Origin: VBDM01 sp049802235
Lineage (GTDB): Bacteria > Pseudomonadota > Gammaproteobacteria > Burkholderiales > SG8-39
Direction: 5' to 3'
Assembly (NCBI GenBank): GCA_049802235.1
Contig: JBARMB010000102.1
Coordinates: forward strand, 1 to 64,000
DNA length: 64,000 nucleotides
Under the pieces are notes generated by a model. It made no database searches. It was not told the DNA's origin and saw only the letters and a program-made list of their open reading frames with translations. The stretch's first letter is position 1; each line of letters opens with the position of its first letter. The position numbers and the translations under genes were made by a program. This document shows, one piece after another, positions 25,656 to 34,780 of this stretch.

Positions 25656-27040
25656 CACTTCCCGCCTCTCGCAAGCATCGCCGGCACACTGCCGATCGAG
25701 CCGGCGCCCATCGTCACCACGACGTCGCCGGCGCGCGCGATCTTGCGGATCGCGGCGGGCATTGCGGCGATGCTCTCGACGAACACCGGCTCGGTCTTGC
25801 CGGCAACGCGAATGGCACGCGCAAGCGAACGCCCGTCCGCCGCCACGATCGGCATTTCCCCCGCCGGGTAGACTTCCGCGAGCAGCAGTGCATCGACTCC
25901 CGAGAGCACCCTGACAAAATCCTCGAACAGGTCGCGGGTGCGGGTATAGCGATGCGGCTGGAATGCGAGCACGATCCGGCGTCCGGGAAAGGCTCCGCGC
26001 GCGGCCGCGAGCGTCGCCTGCATCTCCGCCGGGTGATGGCCGTAGTCGTCCACCAGCGTGAAGCCGCCGCCGCCCTGGAGCGGGATCTCGCCGCAGCGCT
26101 GGAAGCGGCGCCCGACGCCGCGAAATTCCGCCAGCGCCTTGCGGATCGCCGCGTCGGCCACGCCCAGCTCCGTCGCCACCGCGATCGCAGCCAGCGCGTT
26201 CTGCACGTTGTGACTGCCCGGCAGATTGAGCGTGATATCGAGCGCAGTGGCGCCCTCGCGGATCGCCTTGAAGCGCATGCGCTCGCCGGCGATGATATCG
26301 GCGGCGCGCACCATCGCGTCCTCGCGCAGCCCGTAGGTCACCACCGGCTTGGAGATGAACGGCATGATCTCGCGCACGTTGGCGTCGTCCGAGCAGAGGA
26401 TGGCGCTGCCGTAGAAGGGCAGGTTCTGCAGGAAGCCGACAAAGGCCTGCTTCAGCCGCGCAAAATCGTGCTGGTAGGTCTCCATATGGTCGGCGTCGAT
26501 GTTGGTGACGACCGCGACCACCGGCTGCAGGTGAAGAAACGAGGCGTCCGACTCGTCGGCCTCGACGACGATGAATTCGCCGGCGCCGAGCCGCGCGTTG
26601 GAGGCGGCGCTGGTGAGGCGGCCGCCGATGACGAAAGTGGGATCGAGCCCGCCTTCGGCGAGCACGCTCGCGATCAGGCTCGTGGTGGTGGTCTTGCCGT
26701 GAGTGCCGGCCACGGCGATGCCCTGCTTGAAGCGCATCAGCTCCGCAAGCATCAGGGCGCGCGGCACCACCGGGATGCGGCGTGCGCGCGCGGCGACCAC
26801 TTCGGGATTGTCCGGCTTTACCGCCGAGGACACGACCACCGCATCGGCGCTGACGACGTTCTGCGCTGAATGGCCCAGCACGACCTTCGCGCCGAGTCCA
26901 GCGAGCCGCTCGGTCGCGGCGTTCGCGGCGAGGTCCGAGCCGCTTACCTGGTAGCCCAGGTTGATCAGCACTTCGGCAATGCCGCTCATGCCGCTGCCGC
27001 CGATGCCGACGAAATGAATGCGTTTGACCTTGTGCTTCAT
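25655..27040 (-). CDS. murC: UDP-N-acetylmuramate--L-alanine ligase MurC
   Basis: Mur ligase adding L-Ala to UDP-MurNAc. The 461-residue product has the N-terminal HFVGIGGSGMSGIAE, the ATP loop AGTHGKTTTTSL, the EADESDASFLHL motif and DDYGHHPAEM in the C-terminal domain. The ATG at 27040 overlaps the murG stop (ATGA). Full length and intact. Confidence 0.98.
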   Translation of the reverse strand: MKHKVKRIHFVGIGGSGMSGIAEVLINLGYQVSGSDLAANAATERLAGLGAKVVLGHSAQNVVSADAVVVSSAVKPDNPEVVAARARRIPVVPRALMLAELMRFKQGIAVAGTHGKTTTTSLIASVLAEGGLDPTFVIGGRLTSAASNARLGAGEFIVVEADESDASFLHLQPVVAVVTNIDADHMETYQHDFARLKQAFVGFLQNLPFYGSAILCSDDANVREIMPFISKPVVTYGLREDAMVRAADIIAGERMRFKAIREGATALDITLNLPGSHNVQNALAAIAVATELGVADAAIRKALAEFRGVGRRFQRCGEIPLQGGGGFTLVDDYGHHPAEMQATLAAARGAFPGRRIVLAFQPHRYTRTRDLFEDFVRVLSGVDALLLAEVYPAGEMPIVAADGRSLARAIRVAGKTEPVFVESIAAMPAAIRKIARAGDVVVTMGAGSIGSVPAMLARGGK

Positions 27041-28098
27041 TGCGCCAGCTCCATGCAGACTCTTGCGACGGCTTCCGTCGCGTCGGGCCTGCCAAGCGAT
27101 CGCGCGTGCTTTGCCATTTCGCACAAGCGCTCGCGCCCGAGTTCGCCGAGAAGTTGTGCCAGCCGCTCGGCGCCGAGTTCGCGCTGCGGCAACAGGATCG
27201 CAGCGCCGGCATCGGCAAGGAAACGCGCGTTGGCGGTCTGGTGATCGTCGACGGCGAGCGGGAACGGCACCAGCACGCTCGCCACGCCCACGACCGCGAT
27301 CTCGGCCACGGTGATCGCGCCGGCCCGGCAGACGACGAGATCCGCATCGGCGTACGCCGCAGCCATGTCATCGATGAATGCGAGCGTCGTCGCCTCCACT
27401 CCCGCGGACGCATAGGCCTGTTGCAGTGCCTCGAGATGCTGCAGTCCGGACTGGTGCATCACCGACGGGCGCCGCTCCTTCGGCAGCAGCGCCAGCGCTC
27501 GGGGCACGGTGTCGTTCAAGACCCTGGCGCCGAGGCTGCCGCCGACGACGAGCAGACGAAGCAGCCCGGAGCGGGCGCGGTAGCGGCCCTCCGGCGCGGT
27601 TATCGCCGCGATCTCCGGCCGCACCGGATTGCCGGTCAGCGTGGCGTTGCGCAACGCGCCTGGAAATGCGCACAGGACGCGGTCGGCAACTCCGGCAAGC
27701 ACCTTGTTGGCAAGCCCGGGAATCGAGTTCTGCTCGTGGATGACGAGCGGCCTTCCCAGGAGCGCCGCCATCATTCCTCCTGGAAATGACATGTAGCCAC
27801 CCATGCCGAGGACGACGTCGGGGCGGCGCGCGAAAATCGCACGCGCGCTTTGCCAGAAGGCGATCAGCAGCCTGAACGGCAGCGTGAGCATCGCCACCGG
27901 TCCCTTGCCGCGCAGCCCCGAGAAGCTGACCCAGGCCATGTCGTAGCCGCGCTGCGGCACGAGCGTGGCTTCCATTCCGCTGCGCGCGCCGAGCCACACG
28001 ACGCGCCAGCCGGCATCGCGCATGCGTCCGGCAACCGCCAACGCCGGAAAAATGTGCCCGCCGGTACCTCCGGCCATGATCATGATCGTGCGTGCCAT
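27037..28098 (-). CDS. murG: Undecaprenyl-PP-MurNAc-pentapeptide GlcNAc transferase MurG
   Basis: Peripheral membrane glycosyltransferase that converts lipid I to lipid II. The 353-residue product has the first glycine loop AGGTGGHIFPALAVA, EQNSIPGLANKV, the second loop VVGGSLGARVLND and VVCRAGAITVAE in the UDP-GlcNAc-binding domain. Length is normal. The next gene upstream, ftsW, is separated by 109 bp containing an inverted repeat, the largest gap inside the cluster before ftsA-ftsZ. Confidence 0.97.
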   Translation of the reverse strand: MARTIMIMAGGTGGHIFPALAVAGRMRDAGWRVVWLGARSGMEATLVPQRGYDMAWVSFSGLRGKGPVAMLTLPFRLLIAFWQSARAIFARRPDVVLGMGGYMSFPGGMMAALLGRPLVIHEQNSIPGLANKVLAGVADRVLCAFPGALRNATLTGNPVRPEIAAITAPEGRYRARSGLLRLLVVGGSLGARVLNDTVPRALALLPKERRPSVMHQSGLQHLEALQQAYASAGVEATTLAFIDDMAAAYADADLVVCRAGAITVAEIAVVGVASVLVPFPLAVDDHQTANARFLADAGAAILLPQRELGAERLAQLLGELGRERLCEMAKHARSLGRPDATEAVARVCMELAQ

Positions 28099-28120
28099 GA
28101 ATCACGCTCCAAGAGCTTCA

Positions 28121-28194
28121 CCACGGAGAGCACAGAGAACACAGAGAACCTAGAGCAAACAACCCTGAAGCGAATTCCTCTGTGCTCTCTGTGG
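28121..28194. repeat. Inverted repeat between ftsW and murG
   Basis: ccacggagagcacagag (28121-28137) faces ctctgtgctctctgtgg (28178-28194): 17-bp arms with one mismatch around a 40-nt spacer that holds a further agagaacacagag-like copy. Units of the type accacggagg/acacagagg are scattered in many proteobacterial genomes. It could act as a terminator-like hairpin or simply be a mobile intergenic repeat inserted in the dcw operon. Confidence 0.7.
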
Positions 28195-28207
28195 TTCAAG
28201 GTTCTCA

Positions 28208-29392
28208 TCATGCCGGCGCCCCGCGCATCATCTGGCGCGATTCCCAATCGCTCCGGAGCAGAATCGCCAGCGCGATGCAGTTCGCCAAAATCCCGCTGCC
28301 GCCGAAGCTCATCAGGGGCAGCGTCAGGCCCTTGGTCGGGAGCACGCCCATGTTCACGCCCATGTTGATGAGCGTCTGCACCCCCAGCCACACCGCGATA
28401 CCCTGTGCCACGAGCGCGGCGTACGGGCGCTCGAGCGCGACCGCCTGCCGGCCAATGGCGAACGCGCGCAGCACCAGCCACGAGAACAGCGCGATCACCG
28501 CCAGCACGCCGGCAAAGCCCAGCTCCTCGGCGATCACGGCGAGCAGAAAATCGGTGTGCGCCTCGGGCAGGTAGAGCAGCTTCTCCACGCTCGCGCCCAG
28601 GCCGACGCCCAACCACTCGCCGCGGCCGAACGCGATCAGCGCGTGCGAGAGCTGGTAGCCCTTGCCGTAGGCGTCGGACCACGGATCCATGAAGCCGAAG
28701 ATGCGCTGCATGCGGTAGGGAGAGGACAGCACCAGTCCGACGAAACCGACCGCGAGCATCACCAGCAAACCGGCGAACCATTTGCCGTTCATGCCGCCGA
28801 GGAAGAGGATGGCGGTGGCGATCGCCGCGATGACCACGAAGGCGCCAAAATCCGGCTCGCGCAGCAGCAGCCACCCGACCACGAGCATCACCGCGAGCAT
28901 GGGCAGGAGGCCGCGCCTGAAGCTGTGCATCAGGGCTGATTTGCGCACGGCGTAGTCGGCGGCATAGAGCACGGCGAACAGCTTCATGAACTCGGAAGGC
29001 TGCAGATTGACCACCGCGAGCGAGAGCCAGCGACGCGCGCCGTTGACCTCGCGGCCCATGCCCGGAACGAGCACCAGCACAAGCAGCCCCGCGCCGAGCA
29101 GAAACAGCCACGGCGCGGCCTGCTGCCACAGCCGCATCGGCACCTGAAACGCGAGCATCCCGGCCACCACGCCGGCAGCGACGAACAGCGCCTGCCGCAG
29201 CAGGAAATACGCGGGCCTGCCGCCGGTGAACTTGCTCACTTCGGCGAGCGCAATCGAAGCGGAATACACCATCACCAGACCGAAGACGAGCAGCAGCAGC
29301 GCCGCCCACAGCAGGCCGCCGTCGTACTCGGCTGCCGGAGCGCGGCCGGGACTAGTGCGTCTGAGCACGGGAAAGTCTTTCCACGGCGGCAT
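28208..29392 (-). CDS. ftsW: Lipid II polymerase FtsW (SEDS family)
   Basis: Septal glycosyltransferase working with FtsI. The 394-residue product has about ten hydrophobic segments, the SEDS motifs NGARRWLSL and LQPSEFMKL, EEGF-like IAEELGFAGVL in the large loop and GVLPTKGLTLPLMSFGGSG near the end. The ATG at 29392 overlaps the murD 3' end by about 40 bp; an in-frame GTG at 29368 is an alternative start with shorter overlap. Confidence 0.96.
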   Translation of the reverse strand: MPPWKDFPVLRRTSPGRAPAAEYDGGLLWAALLLLVFGLVMVYSASIALAEVSKFTGGRPAYFLLRQALFVAAGVVAGMLAFQVPMRLWQQAAPWLFLLGAGLLVLVLVPGMGREVNGARRWLSLAVVNLQPSEFMKLFAVLYAADYAVRKSALMHSFRRGLLPMLAVMLVVGWLLLREPDFGAFVVIAAIATAILFLGGMNGKWFAGLLVMLAVGFVGLVLSSPYRMQRIFGFMDPWSDAYGKGYQLSHALIAFGRGEWLGVGLGASVEKLLYLPEAHTDFLLAVIAEELGFAGVLAVIALFSWLVLRAFAIGRQAVALERPYAALVAQGIAVWLGVQTLINMGVNMGVLPTKGLTLPLMSFGGSGILANCIALAILLRSDWESRQMMRGAPA

Positions 29393-30740
29393 GGAACATC
29401 TCGCCGCGATGCTTGTAATTGCGGAACATGTCGAAACTGGCGCAGGCCGGCGACAGCAGCACGACGTCCCCCGGCTGCGATTGCGCGGCGCTGATCGCCA
29501 CGGCTTCCTCCATGGACGCCGCGCGGCGTACCGGCACGCCGGCGCCGGCGATGGCGGCCTCGATCAGCGGCGCGTCGCGGCCGATCAGCACCACGCAGCG
29601 CGCCGCCTGCGCCACCGCAGTTTTCAGCGGCGAAAAATCCTGCCCCTTGCCCTCGCCGCCGGCGATCAGCACGACCCTGACGCTGCCGCGCGCGAGCCCG
29701 GCAAGAGCCGCGACCGTCGAGCCGACATTGGTGCCTTTGGAGTCGTCGTACCAGCGCACCCCGCGGAACTCGGCGACCGGCTCGACGCGGTGCGGCAGCC
29801 CGCGAAAATCGCGCAGCGCGGCGATCATCGGCTCCGGTTGCAGGCCGAGCACGCGGCACAGCGCCAGCGCCGCGAGCGCATTGGCGGCGTTGTGCAGGCC
29901 GGCGAGCTTCATGTCCCTGGCGGCGAGCAGCGGCATTGCGCCCTGCGCGAGCCACGGCTCTCCGCCGCGTTCGACGAGACCCCAGTCATCGGGGCGCTGC
30001 GGGGCGCCGAGACCGAACGTAATCGTCGTGCGGCCCGGCCGCGCCATCGCGAGACTGCGCGGATCATCCCGGTTCAGCACTAGGGCGCCTTCGCCCTGAA
30101 AAATCCGCGCCTTCGCCGCGGCGTAGTCGTCCATGCCGCGGTAGCGGTCCAGATGGTCCTCGGTGAGGTTCAGCACCGTCGCCGCATCGGGGTCGAGCGT
30201 ATGCGTGGTCTCGAGCTGGAAACTGGAGAGCTCGAGCACCCACAGGGGCGGCGAACGCTTCTCGTCCTCGCAGCGCATCAGCGCATCGAGCGCCGCCGGG
30301 CCGATGTTTCCCGCTACTTCGCAATCGGCCCCCGCCGCCCTCGCCATGGCGCCGGCAAGTGCGGTCGCCGTGCTCTTGCCGTTGGTGCCGGTGACGGCAA
30401 GGATGCGCGGCCGGCCGTTGCCGCGGACGCCCTGCGCAAAAAGTTCGATATCGCCGACCGCCTGCACGCCGGCGGCGATCGCACGCTGCACGCCGGGTTC
30501 GGCAAGCGGCACGCCGGGGCTGATGGCGATCAGATCGATTCCGGCAAAGCTTTCGTCGCGATATGCGCCGCGGTGCACGTCGATACCGGGGAGCGTGCGC
30601 CGAAGCTCGTCCAGCCGCGGCGGCGCGGCGCGCGTGTCGGCCACGCGCACGGCTGCGCCCCGGCGGGTCAGCCATTTCGCCATCGACAAGCCCGTATCAC
30701 CCAAACCGAGCACCAGCACCTTTCTGCCCGCGAAATTCAC
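29352..30740 (-). CDS. murD: UDP-N-acetylmuramoylalanine--D-glutamate ligase MurD
   Basis: Mur ligase adding D-Glu. The 462-residue product starts VNFAGRKVLVLGLGDTGLSM at a GTG overlapping the mraY stop (GTGA). It has the ATP loop VTGTNGKSTATAL, the metal/carbamate region LNLTEDHLDRY, and DDSKGTNVGST and SPACASFDMF in the C-terminal domain. Full length and intact. Confidence 0.97.
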   Translation of the reverse strand: MNFAGRKVLVLGLGDTGLSMAKWLTRRGAAVRVADTRAAPPRLDELRRTLPGIDVHRGAYRDESFAGIDLIAISPGVPLAEPGVQRAIAAGVQAVGDIELFAQGVRGNGRPRILAVTGTNGKSTATALAGAMARAAGADCEVAGNIGPAALDALMRCEDEKRSPPLWVLELSSFQLETTHTLDPDAATVLNLTEDHLDRYRGMDDYAAAKARIFQGEGALVLNRDDPRSLAMARPGRTTITFGLGAPQRPDDWGLVERGGEPWLAQGAMPLLAARDMKLAGLHNAANALAALALCRVLGLQPEPMIAALRDFRGLPHRVEPVAEFRGVRWYDDSKGTNVGSTVAALAGLARGSVRVVLIAGGEGKGQDFSPLKTAVAQAARCVVLIGRDAPLIEAAIAGAGVPVRRAASMEEAVAISAAQSQPGDVVLLSPACASFDMFRNYKHRGEMFHAAVERLSRAQTH

Positions 30741-31891
30741 CGCAGCTTCAATGTCGATAATCCGAACAGCACCAGTATCATGGTGATGATCCAGAACCTC
30801 ACCACCACCTGCGACTCCTTCCAGCCCGACAGCTCGTAATGGTGATGCAACGGCGCCATGCGGAAAACGCGCCGGCCGCCGCTCCACTTGAAATAGAGAA
30901 CCTGGATCATCACCGACAGCGTTTCGGCGACGAACACGCCGCCCATGATGAAAAGCACGATCTCCTGCCGTACGATCACGGCGACGGTGCCGAGCGCCGC
31001 GCCGAGCGAAAGCGCTCCCACGTCCCCCATGAACACCTCCGCCGGATAGGCGTTGAACCAGAGAAAACCGAGGCCTGCACCGGCAAGCGCGGCGCAGAAC
31101 ACGGTCAGCTCGCCCGCGCCTGGGATATACGGAAACAGCAGGTATTTCGAGTACACGGCGTTGCCCACGACGTAGGCAAAGATGCCGAGCGCGCCGCCTA
31201 CCATTACCGCGGGCATGATGGCAAGGCCGTCGAGGCCGTCGGTGAGGTTGACCGCGTTCGAGGTGCCGACGATGACGAAGTACGTGAGCACGATGAATCC
31301 CCATATCCCGAGCGGATAGGCGATGTTCTTGAAGAACGGGACGATCAGGTCGGCTTTCGGCGGCAGGTTCATCTCCAGGCCGCTCCGCGCCCAGGCCATG
31401 AACAGCTCCAGGATCTTGGCGTTGGTCGGCACCGATACCGCGAAGGCGAGGTACACCGCGGCGGCGAGGCCGAGCAGCGACTGCCAGAAGAACTTCGATT
31501 TCACCGAAAGCCCCTTGGGATGGCGCTGCACCACCTTGCGGTAATCGTCGACCCAGCCGATCGCGCCGAAGCCGAAGGTCACCACCAGCACGATCCAGAC
31601 GAAGCGATTGGAAAGATCTCCCCACAGCAGCGTGGTGATCAGGATCGACAACAGCACCAGTGCGCCTCCCATGGTCGGCGTGCCGGCCTTGGTAAGGTGC
31701 GACTTCGGTCCATCGTCGCGCACCGCCTGGCCGATCTTGTAGGCGGTGAGCTTGCGGATCACCAGCGGCCCGGCAAGCAGTGAAATCGCGAGGGCCGTCA
31801 GCGTCGCCAGCACCGCGCGCAGCGTGATGTACTGGAACACGTTGAAGGCGCGCACGTCCTGCGCGATCCACTGGGTGAGGGAGAGCAGCAT
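30737..31891 (-). CDS. mraY: Phospho-N-acetylmuramoyl-pentapeptide transferase MraY
   Basis: Integral membrane enzyme making lipid I on undecaprenyl phosphate. The 384-residue product has ten hydrophobic segments, the catalytic aspartates in GWVDDYRKV, NLTDGLDGLA and the cytoplasmic MAPLHHHYELSGW loop. It is longer than the E. coli enzyme because of an insertion around residues 180-195 (LEMNLPPKADLI), a feature I associate with betaproteobacterial MraY. The ATG overlaps the murF stop (ATGA). Confidence 0.97.
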   Translation of the reverse strand: MLLSLTQWIAQDVRAFNVFQYITLRAVLATLTALAISLLAGPLVIRKLTAYKIGQAVRDDGPKSHLTKAGTPTMGGALVLLSILITTLLWGDLSNRFVWIVLVVTFGFGAIGWVDDYRKVVQRHPKGLSVKSKFFWQSLLGLAAAVYLAFAVSVPTNAKILELFMAWARSGLEMNLPPKADLIVPFFKNIAYPLGIWGFIVLTYFVIVGTSNAVNLTDGLDGLAIMPAVMVGGALGIFAYVVGNAVYSKYLLFPYIPGAGELTVFCAALAGAGLGFLWFNAYPAEVFMGDVGALSLGAALGTVAVIVRQEIVLFIMGGVFVAETLSVMIQVLYFKWSGGRRVFRMAPLHHHYELSGWKESQVVVRFWIITMILVLFGLSTLKLR

Positions 31892-33270
31892 CAGTGGCCC
31901 CCTTCCGCCGGCGCCTCGTCGGTCAATGCCTGCACCACGCGTTCCATGCGCATGAAGCGCGAACCTTTCACCAGCGCGGTCGTTTGCGGCCCGAGCTCGT
32001 CCCGTGCTGCCGCGATGAGCTCCTCGATCGCGGCGAAATGCCGCGCGCCCTCGCCGAACGCGCTTGCAGCATGACGGCACAGCTCGCCTGTCACGAGCAG
32101 CCTCTCGATGCCGCGCTGCCTCGCGTAGCGGCCGATCTCCTGGTGAAACTCCGCGCCGCGCCCGCCCAGTTCTCCCATGTCGCCAAGCACCAGCAGCTTC
32201 CTGCCCGCGGCGGCCGCAAGCACGTCGATCGCCGCGCGCACAGAATCCGGGTTGGCGTTGTAGCTGTCGTCGATCACGACGGCGCCGGAGGGCATCGTCT
32301 TTGTCTGCAAACGGCCCTTGACCGCGCGGAATGCGGCAAGACCGTGCGCCACCGCATCGAGCCCCGTTCCCGCCGCAGTCGCGGCGGCGGCGGCAGCCAC
32401 GGCGTTCAACACGTTGTGACGGCCGTCGATGTGCAATTCCACCCGGGTGCTGCCCTCGGGCGCGCGCAGCTCGATCTCGCTTCCAAGCCGGGTGGGGATG
32501 TAGCGGGCGCTTACCTGCGCCGGCTTGTCGATGCCGAAATCCCGCACGCGCCTGCCGGCGACGAGGCCGCGCCAGTAAGGAGCGAACTCGTCGTCGGCGT
32601 TGATCACCGCAACCCCGGCGGCGGGGAGCGCAGTGAACACTGCGCCGTGCTCGCGCGCCACGTCGGCGACGCTCTGCATGAATTCCTGGTGCTCGCGCTG
32701 GGCGTTGTTGACCAGGGCTACCGTCGGCGCGGCAATGCCGGCGAGACAGGCGGTCTCGCCCGGATGGTTCATTCCCAGCTCGATCACCGCGGCGCGGTGC
32801 CCGCTGCGCAACCGCAGCAGAGTCAGGGGCAGCCCGATGTCGTTGTTGAGATTGCCTTCCGTCGCGAGCGCGTGCGCCTCGCCATGATGCGCACGCAGGA
32901 TCGCGGCGATCATTTCCTTGACGGTGGTCTTTCCATTCGAGCCGGTGACCGCGATGAGCGGAATGTCGAAGCGGCGGCGCCAGTGCGCGGCGAGCTTGCC
33001 GAGCGCGGAGCGCGTATTCTCGACCACGAGAAACGGAATTTCCGGGTCTCGATTCCAGGCTCGAGATGTCTCGTCCACCATCGCCGCGACTGCACCCCGT
33101 CCGCGCGCGGCGCCGATGAACGCGTGGCCATCGAAGCGCTCGCCGCGAAGCGCGACGAAGAGCGCGCCGGCGGCGAGCGTACGGCTGTCACTCGCCACCG
33201 AGGAAAAGCGCGCGTCGGCGCCGTGGGAACGCGCGCCGATCGCGTTGGCGGCTTCGGCAAGGCTCATCAT
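31891..33270 (-). CDS. murF: UDP-MurNAc-tripeptide--D-Ala-D-Ala ligase MurF
   Basis: Adds D-Ala-D-Ala to the UDP-MurNAc-tripeptide. The 459-residue product has ALRGERFDGHAFI in the N-terminal domain, the ATP loop VTGSNGKTTVKEMIA, IELGMNHPGE and the C-terminal VIDDSYNANPDS. The start overlaps the murE stop by four bases. Nothing unusual is seen. Confidence 0.97.
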   Translation of the reverse strand: MMSLAEAANAIGARSHGADARFSSVASDSRTLAAGALFVALRGERFDGHAFIGAARGRGAVAAMVDETSRAWNRDPEIPFLVVENTRSALGKLAAHWRRRFDIPLIAVTGSNGKTTVKEMIAAILRAHHGEAHALATEGNLNNDIGLPLTLLRLRSGHRAAVIELGMNHPGETACLAGIAAPTVALVNNAQREHQEFMQSVADVAREHGAVFTALPAAGVAVINADDEFAPYWRGLVAGRRVRDFGIDKPAQVSARYIPTRLGSEIELRAPEGSTRVELHIDGRHNVLNAVAAAAAATAAGTGLDAVAHGLAAFRAVKGRLQTKTMPSGAVVIDDSYNANPDSVRAAIDVLAAAAGRKLLVLGDMGELGGRGAEFHQEIGRYARQRGIERLLVTGELCRHAASAFGEGARHFAAIEELIAAARDELGPQTTALVKGSRFMRMERVVQALTDEAPAEGGH

Positions 33271-34778
33271 CCGCCCCAGCCTTTCAGCGCCCGCTCGGCT
33301 TCGAGCACGTCGGAGAACGGGATTTTTCGACCCGCGATCTCCTGGCTGATTTCGTGACCCTTGCCGGCGAGCAACACCACGTCGCCGGCGCTCGCCTTGG
33401 CGATGGCGCGAGCGATCGCGGCAGCGCGATCTTCAATCACTTCGTGCGCAACGGGAATTGCCGCAGTGATCTCAGCGATGATCGCGGCAGGCTCCTCGCC
33501 GCGCGGGTTGTCGCTGGTCACGAAGATGGCGTCGGCATGGCGCGAGGCAACCGCGCCCATCAGCGGCCGTTTGCCGCGGTCGCGCTCGCCGCCGCAGCCA
33601 AACACGGCGACGAGGCGCCCGCCGCCCGCTTTCGCCACGTCCTTCAGCGCCGCGAGCGTCTGCTCGAGCGCATCCGGCGTATGCGCGAAATCGATCACGA
33701 CAAGCGGCTTTCCCGCGCCGCCCAGCCGCTGCATGCGCCCGATGACCGGATCGAGCCGGGAGAGCGCCGCCGTGGCGCGCTCGAACGGAACGCCCGAGAC
33801 CAGCATCGTCCCGAGCACACCGAGCAGATTGGAAACGTTGAAGCGCCCAAGCAGGGGGCTTTCCACGCGCGCCTCGCCCCAGGAGCTCTTCACCGTGAAG
33901 GCGATTCCTTTCGCCGACACGTCGATCGCGTGCGCCTCGAGGAAACGCTCCAGCCCGGCGCGCGCCGCCACGCCATCGAAGCAGCTGTAGCCGGCGCGCT
34001 TGACGCCGCCCCCGGCGAGCATGCGGGCGACGTGCACGCCCTGGACGTCGTCGAGATTGAGCACGGCGTGCTTCAGGCCGGGGGTCTCGAACAGACGCTG
34101 CTTGGCGCGCGCATAGTTCTCCAGGTCGCCGTGGTAGTCCAGATGGTCGCGCGAGAGGTTGGTGAACAGCGCAGCGCCGAAGACGACGCCGTTGACGCGC
34201 CCCTGGTCGAGACCGATAGAGGTGACCTCCATCACCACGCCCTGCGCGCCTGCGGCGAGAAGCTGCGCCAGCGAGCGGTGCAGCAGGACGGCGTCCGGCG
34301 TGGTGTTGACGCCGGTGTCGAACTTGCCGGCCTCTTCATGCCCCGGCAGTGCCGGGAAGCCGACGCCGAGCGTGCCGATGACCGCGGTGCGCGCGCCACA
34401 GGCACCGCAGGCCTGGGCGATCCACTGGCTGCAGGAAGTCTTGCCGTTGGTGCCGGTGACGCCGATGGTCCAGAGTTTTTCGGAGGGCCGGCCGTAGACC
34501 TCGTGCGCAAGATACCCGGCGAGTCCGCGCAAGTTCTCGACTCCCATGTTCGGCAGCCGCAAGGCGCTGTCCCATTCGAAGCCCGTGCGCTCCCACAGCA
34601 CTGCGGCCGCGCCCCCGGCGACGGCTTCGCCGACGAAGGCGCGTCCGTCCCGCTTCGACCCCGGGCAGGCGAGGAACACTTCGCCCGGGCGCAGCTTGCG
34701 GCTGTCGGTGGCGAGTCCGGTCACGCGCACTCCTTGCGCTTCCAGGCGCCGCAGGATGTCTTCGACTTGGTCAGGCAC
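33267..34778 (-). CDS. murE: UDP-MurNAc-Ala-Glu--meso-diaminopimelate ligase MurE
   Basis: Adds the third stem-peptide residue. In 503 residues it shows VTGLATDSRKLRPGEVF, the ATP loop VTGTNGKTSCSQW, DHLDYHGD and, in the C-terminal domain, SDNPRGEEP. The DNPR motif is the signature of meso-diaminopimelate rather than lysine specificity, as expected of a Gram-negative wall. The start codon is GTG at 34778, two bases after the ftsI stop. Confidence 0.97.
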   Translation of the reverse strand: MPDQVEDILRRLEAQGVRVTGLATDSRKLRPGEVFLACPGSKRDGRAFVGEAVAGGAAAVLWERTGFEWDSALRLPNMGVENLRGLAGYLAHEVYGRPSEKLWTIGVTGTNGKTSCSQWIAQACGACGARTAVIGTLGVGFPALPGHEEAGKFDTGVNTTPDAVLLHRSLAQLLAAGAQGVVMEVTSIGLDQGRVNGVVFGAALFTNLSRDHLDYHGDLENYARAKQRLFETPGLKHAVLNLDDVQGVHVARMLAGGGVKRAGYSCFDGVAARAGLERFLEAHAIDVSAKGIAFTVKSSWGEARVESPLLGRFNVSNLLGVLGTMLVSGVPFERATAALSRLDPVIGRMQRLGGAGKPLVVIDFAHTPDALEQTLAALKDVAKAGGGRLVAVFGCGGERDRGKRPLMGAVASRHADAIFVTSDNPRGEEPAAIIAEITAAIPVAHEVIEDRAAAIARAIAKASAGDVVLLAGKGHEISQEIAGRKIPFSDVLEAERALKGWGG

Positions 34779-34780
34779 AC

